Shown here: one piece after another, positions 1-5,965 of the stretch
How positions within the stretch are numbered: the stretch's first letter is position 1
Layout of the letters: every line of letters begins with the position of its first letter
Assembly: GCA_002731315.1 (NCBI GenBank)
Contig: PCBG01000004.1
Span: 43,406-52,569 of the forward strand
From: Rhodospirillaceae bacterium
GTDB lineage: Bacteria > Pseudomonadota > Alphaproteobacteria > Puniceispirillales > Puniceispirillaceae
Direction: 5' to 3'
DNA: 9,164 nt
Program-made: the position numbers and the translations under genes
Notes under the pieces: model-generated
What the model was told of the DNA's origin: nothing
Databases searched by the model: none
Seen by the model: the letters and a program-made list of their open reading frames with translations, nothing else

Positions 1-582
1 GGGTCCAAATCCACCATCAGCGATCTGGCCTTTCTGCGTGAACAGGGTTGGGATATCGATATTGCTGCGCATGTGCGACGCGGTGGCCGGGTGCTTGGTC
101 TGTGTGGCGGCTATCAGATGCTGGGAAAGGTGATTGATGACGCGCATGGCGTCGAGGGGCCAGCGGGTGCGGCACCGGGGCTTGGTCTTCTGGCGGTAGA
201 AACAGTGCTGGCTGGCGACAAGACACTGACTTCTGTCGAAGCGGAATCGGTTGGTTACGGCACGTCGGTGCGTGGTTATGAAATTCATATGGGGCGCACG
301 TCGGGTGCTGATTGTGAGCGTCCGCTATTGCGCATTGATGACCGGCATGATGGTGCGATATCTGCAAGCGGTCAGGTGATGGGTAGCTATCTTCACGGAC
401 TGTTTGCAGATGATGGATTTCGCCGTGCCTTTCTGGATGATCTGGCGCAGCAGCGCGGCCGCAGTGGTGCGTTTGGCCGAATCGATTTTGACGAGCGGGT
501 CGAAAGCGTGCTGGATGATCTGGCACGGCATATGGCCACAAATCTAGATATGGATGCGCTGGCCGACATCGCCGGCTGTTAG
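1..582 (+). CDS. cobQ: Cobyric acid synthase, C-terminal part (5' end outside window)
   Basis: The frame is open from base 1 to TAG at 580-582, giving 193 visible residues; the N-terminal synthetase domain lies upstream of the window. CobQ (CbiP) is the ATP- and glutamine-dependent amidotransferase that amidates side chains b, d, e and g of adenosylcobyrinic a,c-diamide in the cytoplasm. What is visible is the glutamine amidotransferase half. It begins with GSKSTISDL, then has LCGGYQM with the nucleophilic Cys at codon 103-105, then YEIHMGRT, and near the end SYLHGLF with the catalytic His at codon 394-396. The Cys and His of the class I triad are both intact, and the C-terminus has the usual length. 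The gene converges on cobD, with 6 bases between the two stop codons and no room for a separate terminator. Confidence 0.95.
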   Translation, partial: GSKSTISDLAFLREQGWDIDIAAHVRRGGRVLGLCGGYQMLGKVIDDAHGVEGPAGAAPGLGLLAVETVLAGDKTLTSVEAESVGYGTSVRGYEIHMGRTSGADCERPLLRIDDRHDGAISASGQVMGSYLHGLFADDGFRRAFLDDLAQQRGRSGAFGRIDFDERVESVLDDLARHMATNLDMDALADIAGC

Positions 583-588
583 GTGCAA

Positions 589-1599
589 CTAGCCGGCAAG
601 TGCCACCAGTATGATCATCATCATCGTCCCAAAAAGTATTTGTGCGATCAGCAGTAGGCGCAAAGACTCGAAAATGGCGGCCTGGTTCGCATCACGTCCC
701 GCTTCGTTAAACCGCCGCGCCTGCCGCATGCGATTGCCATAGCAGCGCGGCCCCGCCAGCCAGACATTCAGCGCCCCGGCCATGGCTGCTTCAGGCCAGC
801 CGGCATTCGGTGAGGCGTGATATTTACCGTCGCGCAACATGGTTTTCAGGGCGATGCCGATGCGGCCGCGAAAAAGTGAAGCGGCTACAATCATCAGCGC
901 TGTAAATCGTGCCGGGATGAGGTTAAGTAAATCATCCAGCCGCGCTGCACCACTGCCAAATGCCCGGTACCGGGCATTGCGATAGCCGATCATGCTGTCA
1001 GCTGTATTGACTATCTTATAGGCAAACAGGCCCGGAAGACCTGCCAGAACAAACCAGAAAGCGGGGGCAAACACCCCGTCGGACAGGTTTTCCGCGCCTG
1101 TTTCTATAGCGGCGCGCGCGATATCGCCCTCATCCATTTTGGCAGTGGAACGGCCAACAATCATCCCAACTGCTGTCCGTGCGGGTTCCAGACCGTTATC
1201 AAGTGCGTCGGCCACATTGCGGATATGGTCATCCAGCGACCGTCCGGCAAGCAGTACTGTCAGACAGATCAGGACGATAAGCGGCCCGCCAAGGCTGAGC
1301 AGGCCGCCGATGACTAGGCCGACAGCAATTAATAGCAGGGCGGCGATGATGCCACGACACTGTCGCGCCCTGCCGGTGACGCCCTGCCGCCGGTTCCAGC
1401 GCCGGTCAAAGGCGGAAATAATACGTCCAAACAACACAACCGGATGCGGTAGGTGGCGCCACAGGAAATCTGGTTCACCAACTAGCCGGTCCAGTACCAT
1501 CGCAGCGACCACCATGCCGGCGCGCACGCCAAAGGCATTAATAGCAAAGCCGGACAAAGCGCTCAGATGCGCCAATGGTAGTAAGTCCTGAAATGACAT
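589..1599 (-). CDS. cobD: Adenosylcobinamide-phosphate synthase (CobD/CbiB)
   Basis: This integral membrane enzyme joins adenosylcobyric acid to (R)-1-amino-2-propanol or its phosphate, giving adenosylcobinamide (phosphate). It is the CobD of Pseudomonas denitrificans naming and CbiB of Salmonella. Counted from the ATG at 1599 (336 residues), the family marks are DRLVGEP at 37-43, LPHPVVLFGR just after it, GAENLSDG at 168-175, NTADSMIGYR at 198-207, ARLDDLLNLIPAR from 219 and NAGWPEAAMAGAL at 265-277. Hydrophobic stretches lie near 84-117, 176-195, 230-243 and 314-335. The start is uncertain. An earlier ATG at 1650 adds 17 residues unlike the family, and a later one at 1515 sits just before the conserved part. 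None has a good Shine-Dalgarno sequence. Family identity is sure; the exact N-terminus is not. Confidence 0.93.
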   Translation of the reverse strand: MSFQDLLPLAHLSALSGFAINAFGVRAGMVVAAMVLDRLVGEPDFLWRHLPHPVVLFGRIISAFDRRWNRRQGVTGRARQCRGIIAALLLIAVGLVIGGLLSLGGPLIVLICLTVLLAGRSLDDHIRNVADALDNGLEPARTAVGMIVGRSTAKMDEGDIARAAIETGAENLSDGVFAPAFWFVLAGLPGLFAYKIVNTADSMIGYRNARYRAFGSGAARLDDLLNLIPARFTALMIVAASLFRGRIGIALKTMLRDGKYHASPNAGWPEAAMAGALNVWLAGPRCYGNRMRQARRFNEAGRDANQAAIFESLRLLLIAQILFGTMMMIILVALAG

Positions 1600-1680
1600 T
1601 AAGGCGATTTGTTCCGTTTGGTTCGGCCGCATCACGCAAAGATGCGGCATGCGGCTTACGCAGTCTTTTCCAGATGGCGG

Positions 1681-1686
1681 TATAAT
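1681..1686 (+). promoter_or_regulatory. Possible -10 element TATAAT for the cob operon
   Basis: The sequence is a perfect match to the sigma-70 -10 hexamer, about 230 bases upstream of the first operon gene. If used, it would give a long leader of roughly 225 bases. No good TTGACA-like box lies 16-18 bases upstream and there is no extended -10 TG. An A/T-rich hexamer can occur by chance, so this is only a candidate. Confidence 0.25.
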
Positions 1687-1694
1687 TCAACTTT

Positions 1695-1778
1695 GGTCGC
1701 TTTGGCGCAATTGTTATCGGCATCCAAAGGTATTATCTCGGTCAGGTCGGAGGACTTGGTAACAGGATGAAAGCGACC
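1695..1778 (+). promoter_or_regulatory. Candidate structured leader RNA with a 9-bp closing stem
   Basis: GGTCGCTTT at 1695-1703 is perfectly complementary to AAAGCGACC at 1770-1778. Inside, CATCC at 1721-1725 can pair with GGATG at 1765-1769, directly stacked on the 3' arm of the first helix; alternatively TGTTA (1712-1716) can pair with TAACA (1760-1764). A chance 9-bp inverted repeat in a region this size is expected about 0.1 times, so the signal is mild, not compelling. The strand is assumed from the downstream operon; the repeat exists equally in a leader for cobD. Function is inferred from position alone. Confidence 0.3.
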
Positions 1779-1830
1779 CCGGTGCGGTGAACCCAACAAA
1801 GGCACCAATCCCGGGCTCCAACCTATAGAT

Positions 1831-1864
1831 GTGCGATTGGGTGGCAGGCATGCCATCGGCGCAC
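1831..1864 (+). promoter_or_regulatory. GC-rich hairpin upstream of the cob operon
   Basis: GTGCG (1831-1835) pairs with CGCAC (1860-1864). An inner stem TGGCA (1842-1846) pairs with TGCCA (1851-1855) around a GGCA loop, with a small internal loop between the two stems. ATTTTC follows at 1865-1870, a weak U-run compared with a typical intrinsic terminator. It ends 54 bases before the first operon gene, where an attenuator or riboswitch expression platform would be expected. It could equally be a chance structure. Confidence 0.35.
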
Positions 1865-1918
1865 ATTTTCATCCGGATGCCTTGGCCGCGGCGCGTATTG
1901 CAACAGACGGAACTGGCC

Positions 1919-2227
1919 ATGCATCGAATCCTGCACTCCTCGCTTTTTAAATCTTTGGCGGTCGTGGTTGTGGCAATCCACGGTGTAATCATGTCAGGAC
2001 CTGCGATGGCGTATCGGGGCGCTCTTGCCGTTCATGCACATATTGCCAGTGTTGTTTTTGGCGGGGTGGTGGCTGCGCTGGCAGCCGGGCTGATTGCGAT
2101 TAGAAAGAGCGGCACGCCCGCTACAATCCCTGACGGCGGTTCTGCTCAGGATAGCGAAGATATAAACGCCGCCGCAGACAATGAGTTCGCAACAGACGGC
2201 CATCAAGGAGCGCGCGCCCATGCATGA
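1919..2227 (+). CDS. Small predicted membrane protein of unknown function, first gene of the operon
   Basis: The protein has 102 residues and I do not recognise its family. Residues 1-31 look like a Sec signal sequence or first membrane anchor: basic MHRILHSSLFK, a hydrophobic core SLAVVVVAIHGVIM, then a possible AMA cleavage site after residue 31. A second hydrophobic segment spans about 36-61 and ends at RK. The remaining 40 residues are polar and acidic (rich in D, E, A, N). His residues at 21, 39 and 41 sit in or beside the hydrophobic parts. The ATG at 1919 is chosen over an in-frame ATG at 1829 because the earlier start would place the hairpin at 1831-1864 in the coding region and precede the signal-like segment. 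GACGGAA at 1906-1912 may be its ribosome site. It overlaps cbiX by 8 bases, which suggests a link to cobalt or corrin metabolism, but that is inference. Confidence 0.6.
   Translation: MHRILHSSLFKSLAVVVVAIHGVIMSGPAMAYRGALAVHAHIASVVFGGVVAALAAGLIAIRKSGTPATIPDGGSAQDSEDINAAADNEFATDGHQGARAHA
2205..2210 (+). promoter_or_regulatory. Ribosome binding site of cbiX
   Basis: AAGGAG lies 9 bases before the ATG at 2220. It fixes the cbiX start there and not at the in-frame ATG at 2181, whose extra 13 residues are unlike the family. It sits inside the end of the upstream small gene, so the two are probably translationally coupled. Confidence 0.75.
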
Positions 2228-3368
2228 CGTACAGCCTGGCACGCCAAAATATGGTGTCATGATTTGTGGACATGGTTCCCGGTCGAAATCGGCTGTTACA
2301 GAATTTGCTGTACTGGCCGAAAAATTAGCGCCGATGTTTCCTGATTGGCCGGTGGAATATGGCTATCTGGAATTTGCCACGCCGGTGATCAAGACGGGTC
2401 TCGACAAACTGCGCGAGCAGGGGGTGACGCATGTGCTTGCGGTGCCGGGCATGCTGTTTGCGGCCGGCCATGCAAAGAATGATATTCCGTCAGTGCTGAA
2501 CACATATGCGGCGGAGCATGACATTATCATTCAGTACGGGCGTGAACTTGCGGTTGATCTGCAGATGCTGCAGGCAGCCGGTGACAGAATTTCACAGGCG
2601 ATTGCGGATGCCGATGCCGCCAATGGCGAAGTTGCGCGCAGCGACACCTGTCTTGTCGTCATTGGCCGCGGTGCGTCGGATCCGGATGCCAACTCCAATA
2701 TTTCCAAAATTTCCCGCATGCTCTGGGAAGGGATGGGGTTCGGCTGGGCCGAAGTCGGTTATTCGGGCGTTACCTTCCCGCTTGTCCAACCCTGTCTTGA
2801 ACATGTGACGCGGCTTGGCTTCAAACGCGTCGTCGTCTTTCCCTATTTTCTGTTTTCGGGAATCCTGATTGACCGGATCTATGGCTTCACCGACGAGGTT
2901 GCTGCGGCGCATGCCGATATTGAAATCGTGAAGGCGGGCTATCTGAATGATCACCCCAAGGTGATCGCAACCTTTGCGGACCGCGTACGCGAAATACTGC
3001 AAGGCAGCAACAACATGAATTGTGCGATGTGCAAATATCGCGCGCAGGTGCTTGGTTTCGAGGAAGAGGTGGGGTTACCGCAAGAAAGCCATCACCATCA
3101 TGTCGAAGGGCAGGGCGTGTCCGCACCTGGCAGTAATATCGAAGATTGCCCGCTGTGCGACCATTTTTGCACAGGCGCTTGCCGTCTGGATACCGGCCAT
3201 CATCATCATCACGATCATGTGCATCACCATCATGGCGACCGTAGTCATGACCACGATCATGATCATGGCCACGATCATCATCATCACCCTTATCCACATG
3301 CAGACCACCCGCTTGGGCCGGAATCCGTGCGTCATCGCAACCTGACAAAGAGCAGCGGAGACCGCTGA
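2220..3368 (+). CDS. cbiX: Sirohydrochlorin cobaltochelatase CbiX, long form with Cys motifs and His-rich tail
   Basis: CbiX inserts Co2+ into sirohydrochlorin in the cytoplasm, the committing step of the cobalt-early route. The 382-residue protein has two chelatase-fold halves. The first (about 10-125) has GHGSR with His18 and AAGHAKND with His84, the pair that binds metal in CbiX-type enzymes. The second (about 142-262) has VIGRGASDPDAN, GVTFPLVQP and VFPYFLFSG, and lacks the His at the first position (IGRGAS). Then comes MNCAMCK at 266-272, matching the MXCXXC motif described as a 4Fe-4S site in long CbiX of Bacillus megaterium. A second Cys set follows (C310, C313, C317, C321). HHHH at 291-294 and a tail at 327-363 with 21 His complete it. 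The tail is probably a cobalt store or a buffer for delivery. Shine-Dalgarno AAGGAG sets the start. Confidence 0.95.
   Translation: MHDVQPGTPKYGVMICGHGSRSKSAVTEFAVLAEKLAPMFPDWPVEYGYLEFATPVIKTGLDKLREQGVTHVLAVPGMLFAAGHAKNDIPSVLNTYAAEHDIIIQYGRELAVDLQMLQAAGDRISQAIADADAANGEVARSDTCLVVIGRGASDPDANSNISKISRMLWEGMGFGWAEVGYSGVTFPLVQPCLEHVTRLGFKRVVVFPYFLFSGILIDRIYGFTDEVAAAHADIEIVKAGYLNDHPKVIATFADRVREILQGSNNMNCAMCKYRAQVLGFEEEVGLPQESHHHHVEGQGVSAPGSNIEDCPLCDHFCTGACRLDTGHHHHHDHVHHHHGDRSHDHDHDHGHDHHHHPYPHADHPLGPESVRHRNLTKSSGDR
3198..3308 (+). repeat. Low-complexity CAT/CAC tract coding for the CbiX His-rich tail
   Basis: The 37 codons here encode 21 His, most of the rest being Asp or Gly, in HHHHH, HHHH and alternating DHDH blocks. 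The DNA is a run of CAT, CAC, GAT and GAC triplets that could expand or contract by slippage in units of three bases. It is part of cbiX and its frame is intact. The antisense and +1 frames here give spurious Met/Ile-rich open frames. Confidence 0.85.
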
Positions 3369-3375
3369 CCCGCCA

Positions 3376-4026
3376 ATGCAGCACTATCTGAAAGATCCCC
3401 AGGCCATATACCGGCAATCCTTTGCGATTGTACGTCGGCAACCGGCGATTACCGCTTTGCCCGAGGATATGGCGCAGATAGCAGTACGCCTTGTCCATGC
3501 GTGCGGCATGCCGGACATTCTGGATGATCTGCAGTCCAGTGCAGACTTTGCAGGCTGCGCCGCTGGCGCCATCGCGGACGGTGCCCCCATTCTGTGTGAC
3601 TGCGAAATGGTCGCCAGTGGGATTACACGCCGGTTCCTGTCTGCGGGCAATGATGTAATCTGTACATTGAATGACCCGCATACCCCTGATTTGGCGCGTG
3701 ATCTGGGCACCACCCGTTCTGCCGCCGCGGTTGATCTCTGGGGGGGCCGGTTGGCCGGTGCGGTGGTGGCGATTGGAAATGCGCCCACGGCACTATTCAG
3801 GCTGTTGGAAATTCTTGCAGATGGGGCGCCGCCGCCCGCGGCGATTATCGGCTGTCCGGTGGGCTTTGTCGGTGCGGCACAAAGCAAGGCGGCGCTGTCC
3901 GAGGCCGACATTGTCGCAGCGTTTCTTGTGGTGCATGGCACCCGCGGTGGTTCAGCCATGGCGTCTTCCGTGGTGAATGCAGCCGCGTTGCTGGCCGTCA
4001 AAGACACCAGTAAAGAGGCGGGATAA
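3376..4026 (+). CDS. cobH: Precorrin-8X methylmutase (CobH/CbiC)
   Basis: CobH moves the methyl group from C11 to C12 of (cobalt-)precorrin-8, giving (hydrogeno/cob)yrinic acid; no cofactor is needed. The 216-residue protein is of normal length. Family marks are AIYRQSFAIVR at 10-20, VHACG with the catalytic His at 41, APILCDCEMVASGI, GNDVICTLNDP, TRSAAAVDLW, GNAPTALFRLLE, PVGFVGAAQSK and, near the C-terminus, RGGSAMAS. The ATG at 3376 lies 7 bases after the cbiX stop. The nearest purine-rich site (GGAG at 3357-3360) is rather far away, so translation may depend on ribosomes finishing cbiX. The stop codon shares one base with the cobL start. The last 15 or so residues after RGGSAM are poorly conserved in the family. 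Confidence 0.96.
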   Translation: MQHYLKDPQAIYRQSFAIVRRQPAITALPEDMAQIAVRLVHACGMPDILDDLQSSADFAGCAAGAIADGAPILCDCEMVASGITRRFLSAGNDVICTLNDPHTPDLARDLGTTRSAAAVDLWGGRLAGAVVAIGNAPTALFRLLEILADGAPPPAAIIGCPVGFVGAAQSKAALSEADIVAAFLVVHGTRGGSAMASSVVNAAALLAVKDTSKEAG

Positions 4027-5255
4027 TGCGTCCGCTTGTAGCTGGAGTAACCGAGGCCGGCATTGCTGCATTACCTGACAGGGTGCTGCAGAGGATTGCC
4101 ACAGCCAGTTGCATCATTGCTGCAACGCGCTTTCATGACGCCTTACCTGAAACGGCTGAAATCATTGACTGGCCGAAACCATTTTCAAATATTTTCAGTA
4201 TTATAGATGACAAAGCTGATAAATCACTTGTTATTCTGACAACGGGTGATCCCATGTGGTTTGGTGCGGGTGCCAGTCTGGCGAGTCGATTGGGGCCGGA
4301 TGGTTGCGAGGTTGTTCCCGCCGTCTCTGGGTTGCAGCTTGCCGCGGCGCATCTTGGCTGGCCGATGCAGGATTGCCGGATTGTCAGCATCCACGGTCGA
4401 CCGCTGGAACATCTACGTGCGGCGCTGTTCCCGAACGGGCGATTGTTGGTGATCGCGCAGGATGGAAACAGTCCGGCTGCTGTTGCCAAGGCGTTGTGCG
4501 CATGGGGCCATAATAAAGCGCAGATATATGTGATGGCGTATCTTGGCGGGACGCAGGAGGCCTTTTTTTCCGGTACGGCTGCTGATTGGCAGCATAACGA
4601 CGTACCCGACTTTCATATTATCGGTATTGCCTGTGATGGTGCAACGCCTGCCAACGGCCTGGCCGCGCCGGATGACCATTTTGTGAATGACGGAAAGCTG
4701 ACGAAACGCGATGCCCGGGCCAGCGCACTGGTAAAGCTGGCGCCCTTTCCAAAGGCAGTCTTGTGGGATATTGGCAGCGGGTCCGGTGCGGTATCAGTAG
4801 ATTTCCTGCGCGCCGCCCCGGGTGGGCGCGCTATCGGGATAGACCGCAATCAGGATCAGCTTGACATGGCACTGGCCAATGCAGAACGCCACGGGGTTGC
4901 AGGTTTCACGCCAGTGAAAGCCGATCTGGCAGAAGACCCGGCCGCGCTGTTTGACAGTCTGCCAACACCAGATGCGGTATTCGTCGGCGGCGGGCTGTCA
5001 GCTGATATATTAGCGTTGGCAAAAGCCCGGCTACGGCCGGGTGGGGTGCTGGTGGCGCATGCTGTCACCATTGAAAGCGAGGCATTGATGGTGTCTGCAT
5101 GGCAGGGCACAGGTGGTGATCTGACCCGTATTACGGTTCAGCATGCCGACCCGGTAGGCGGGTTCCACGGATGGCGTCCGTTGATGCCAATCACACAATG
5201 GGTCTGGTTGAAACCGTCCGGCGGCGGCACGGGACAGGTGGGAAGAACCCCATGA
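4026..5255 (+). CDS. cobL: Precorrin-6Y C5,15-methyltransferase, decarboxylating (CobL, fused CbiE-CbiT)
   Basis: CobL uses two SAM to methylate C5 and C15 and removes CO2 from the C12 acetate side chain, forming (cobalt-)precorrin-8. The protein has 409 residues, typical of the fused form. The CbiE-like half (about 1-200) is a tetrapyrrole methylase with TTGDPMWFGAG (GDP at 74-76), VPAVSGLQLAAAHLGW and VSIHGRP. The CbiT-like half (about 215-400) has KLTKRDARA, the SAM loop WDIGSGSG at 247-254, IGIDRN, VFVGGG and LRPGGVLVAHAVT. The usual N-terminal glycine-rich VGIGxxG is replaced by VAGVTEAG. An in-frame TAA at 4011-4013 rules out a missed upstream extension. GAGG at 4015-4018 is a good ribosome site, 7 bases before the ATG. 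The start overlaps the cobH stop by one base and the end overlaps cobI by four. Confidence 0.95.
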   Translation: MRPLVAGVTEAGIAALPDRVLQRIATASCIIAATRFHDALPETAEIIDWPKPFSNIFSIIDDKADKSLVILTTGDPMWFGAGASLASRLGPDGCEVVPAVSGLQLAAAHLGWPMQDCRIVSIHGRPLEHLRAALFPNGRLLVIAQDGNSPAAVAKALCAWGHNKAQIYVMAYLGGTQEAFFSGTAADWQHNDVPDFHIIGIACDGATPANGLAAPDDHFVNDGKLTKRDARASALVKLAPFPKAVLWDIGSGSGAVSVDFLRAAPGGRAIGIDRNQDQLDMALANAERHGVAGFTPVKADLAEDPAALFDSLPTPDAVFVGGGLSADILALAKARLRPGGVLVAHAVTIESEALMVSAWQGTGGDLTRITVQHADPVGGFHGWRPLMPITQWVWLKPSGGGTGQVGRTP

Positions 5256-5965
5256 GCACAAAACAGGGGACATTATTTGGTGTTGGCACGGGCCCCGGCG
5301 ACCCGCTGTTGGTAACGCGCCGCGCCTGGTCGCTGATCGAGTCTGCCGCGGTAGTCGCCTATCCGGCGCCTGACCATGGTGAAAGTTTTGCGCGGTCCAT
5401 CGTCGCTGATGCGATTCGGCCGGACGCGGTCGAGATTGCGATGGTGGTGCCGATGCGTACCGGACGCGCGCCAGCGCAGGAAACTTATGACAAAGCGGCT
5501 GCGGATATTGGCGGGCATCTCGCCGACGGGCGTGACGTCGTGCTGTTATGCGAGGGTGATCCGCTTTTCTACGGGTCTTTCATGTATCTCATGGTGCGGT
5601 TGCGCGATTGGTTTGACGTTCAGATTGTTCCCGGGGTCAACAGCCTGTCCGCCTGTGCGGCGGCGCAGGTCCATCCGCTGGTTGCGCGCAGTGACCGGCT
5701 GACAATTCTGCCGGGGCCGCTGGATGACGACACGCTGGCCACCAATGTTGCCAGTGCGGAGGCGGTTGCCATAATGAAGGTGGGGCGTCATTTGCCGCGG
5801 ATTCGCGCCCTGCTGACTCGTCTTGGCCTGCTGGATTGTGCGCTCTATACTAGCCACGCCTCATTGCCGAAGCAGAAGGCTCTTGCACTTGCTGACGCCC
5901 CTGAGGACGCCCCCTATTTTTCCATGATCCTTGTCTATAAAGGGGATGACCCGTGGATCAGTTGA
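5252..5965 (+). CDS. cobI: Precorrin-2 C20-methyltransferase (CobI/CbiL)
   Basis: CobI transfers a methyl group from SAM to C20 of (cobalt-)precorrin-2, giving precorrin-3A or its cobalt form. The 237-residue protein is of normal length for the uroporphyrin-III C-methyltransferase-like fold. It has GVGTGPGDP at 10-18, the SAM-binding LLCEGDPLFYGSF with GDP at 102-104, VPGVNSLSACAA, and IMKVGRHLPRIRALL in the C-terminal domain. The ATG at 5252 overlaps the cobL stop as ATGA and follows GGGAAG at 5240-5245. An earlier in-frame ATG at 5171 adds 27 residues that fall inside cobL and do not fit the family. The sequence alone cannot tell whether it takes the cobalt-containing or the metal-free substrate; the neighbouring cbiX favours the former. 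Its end overlaps the cbiG-cobJ start by 13 bases. Confidence 0.95.
   Translation: MSTKQGTLFGVGTGPGDPLLVTRRAWSLIESAAVVAYPAPDHGESFARSIVADAIRPDAVEIAMVVPMRTGRAPAQETYDKAAADIGGHLADGRDVVLLCEGDPLFYGSFMYLMVRLRDWFDVQIVPGVNSLSACAAAQVHPLVARSDRLTILPGPLDDDTLATNVASAEAVAIMKVGRHLPRIRALLTRLGLLDCALYTSHASLPKQKALALADAPEDAPYFSMILVYKGDDPWIS

Larger units (their letters stand above)
1600..1918. other. Divergent intergenic region with inverted repeats, no clear gene
   Basis: This stretch separates cobD (-) from the forward cob operon and is where promoters for both should lie. I see no convincing gene. An open frame on the minus strand (1656-1856) ends just before the alternative cobD start at 1650, but I recognise no domain in it. 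On the plus strand a perfect TATAAT lies at 1681-1686 without a good -35. Nested inverted repeats follow (1695-1778), then GGTGC/GCACC (1781-1785 with 1802-1806), a hairpin at 1831-1864, and the palindrome CATCCGGATG at 1870-1879. The layout would suit a structured leader, but the consensus cobalamin-riboswitch B12 box is not found. Confidence 0.6.

Noticed and set aside
17..541. Long minus-strand open frame opposite cobQ
   Set aside because: It is antisense to well-conserved cobQ codons, and the translation is His/Pro/Arg-rich with no recognisable domain.
1139..1591. Plus-strand open frame opposite cobD
   Set aside because: It is a shadow of the strongly conserved cobD/cbiB frame; its translation is Arg/Ser/Pro-rich without family features.
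1741..1764. Possible B12 box at GTCGGAGGACTTGG
   Set aside because: It resembles the cobalamin-riboswitch 3' box only partly, and as a 3' element it would put the rest of the riboswitch inside cobD.
1829..1918. Upstream in-frame start for the small membrane protein (30 extra residues)
   Set aside because: It would place the hairpin at 1831-1864 in coding sequence and put a polar stretch before a clear signal-like segment.
3198..3308. His-codon tract considered as a DNA repeat array or CRISPR-like element
   Set aside because: It is an in-frame low-complexity tail of cbiX with no regular spacers; the protein reads through it to a normal stop.
2887..3681. 264-codon minus-strand open frame across the cbiX/cobH junction
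   Set aside because: It mirrors the His-rich tract (Asp/His/Arg-rich low complexity) and spans two real genes on the other strand.
3384..4007. 207-codon minus-strand open frame opposite cobH
   Set aside because: It lies wholly within conserved cobH and has the Ala/Ser/Arg-rich composition of an antisense frame in GC-rich DNA.
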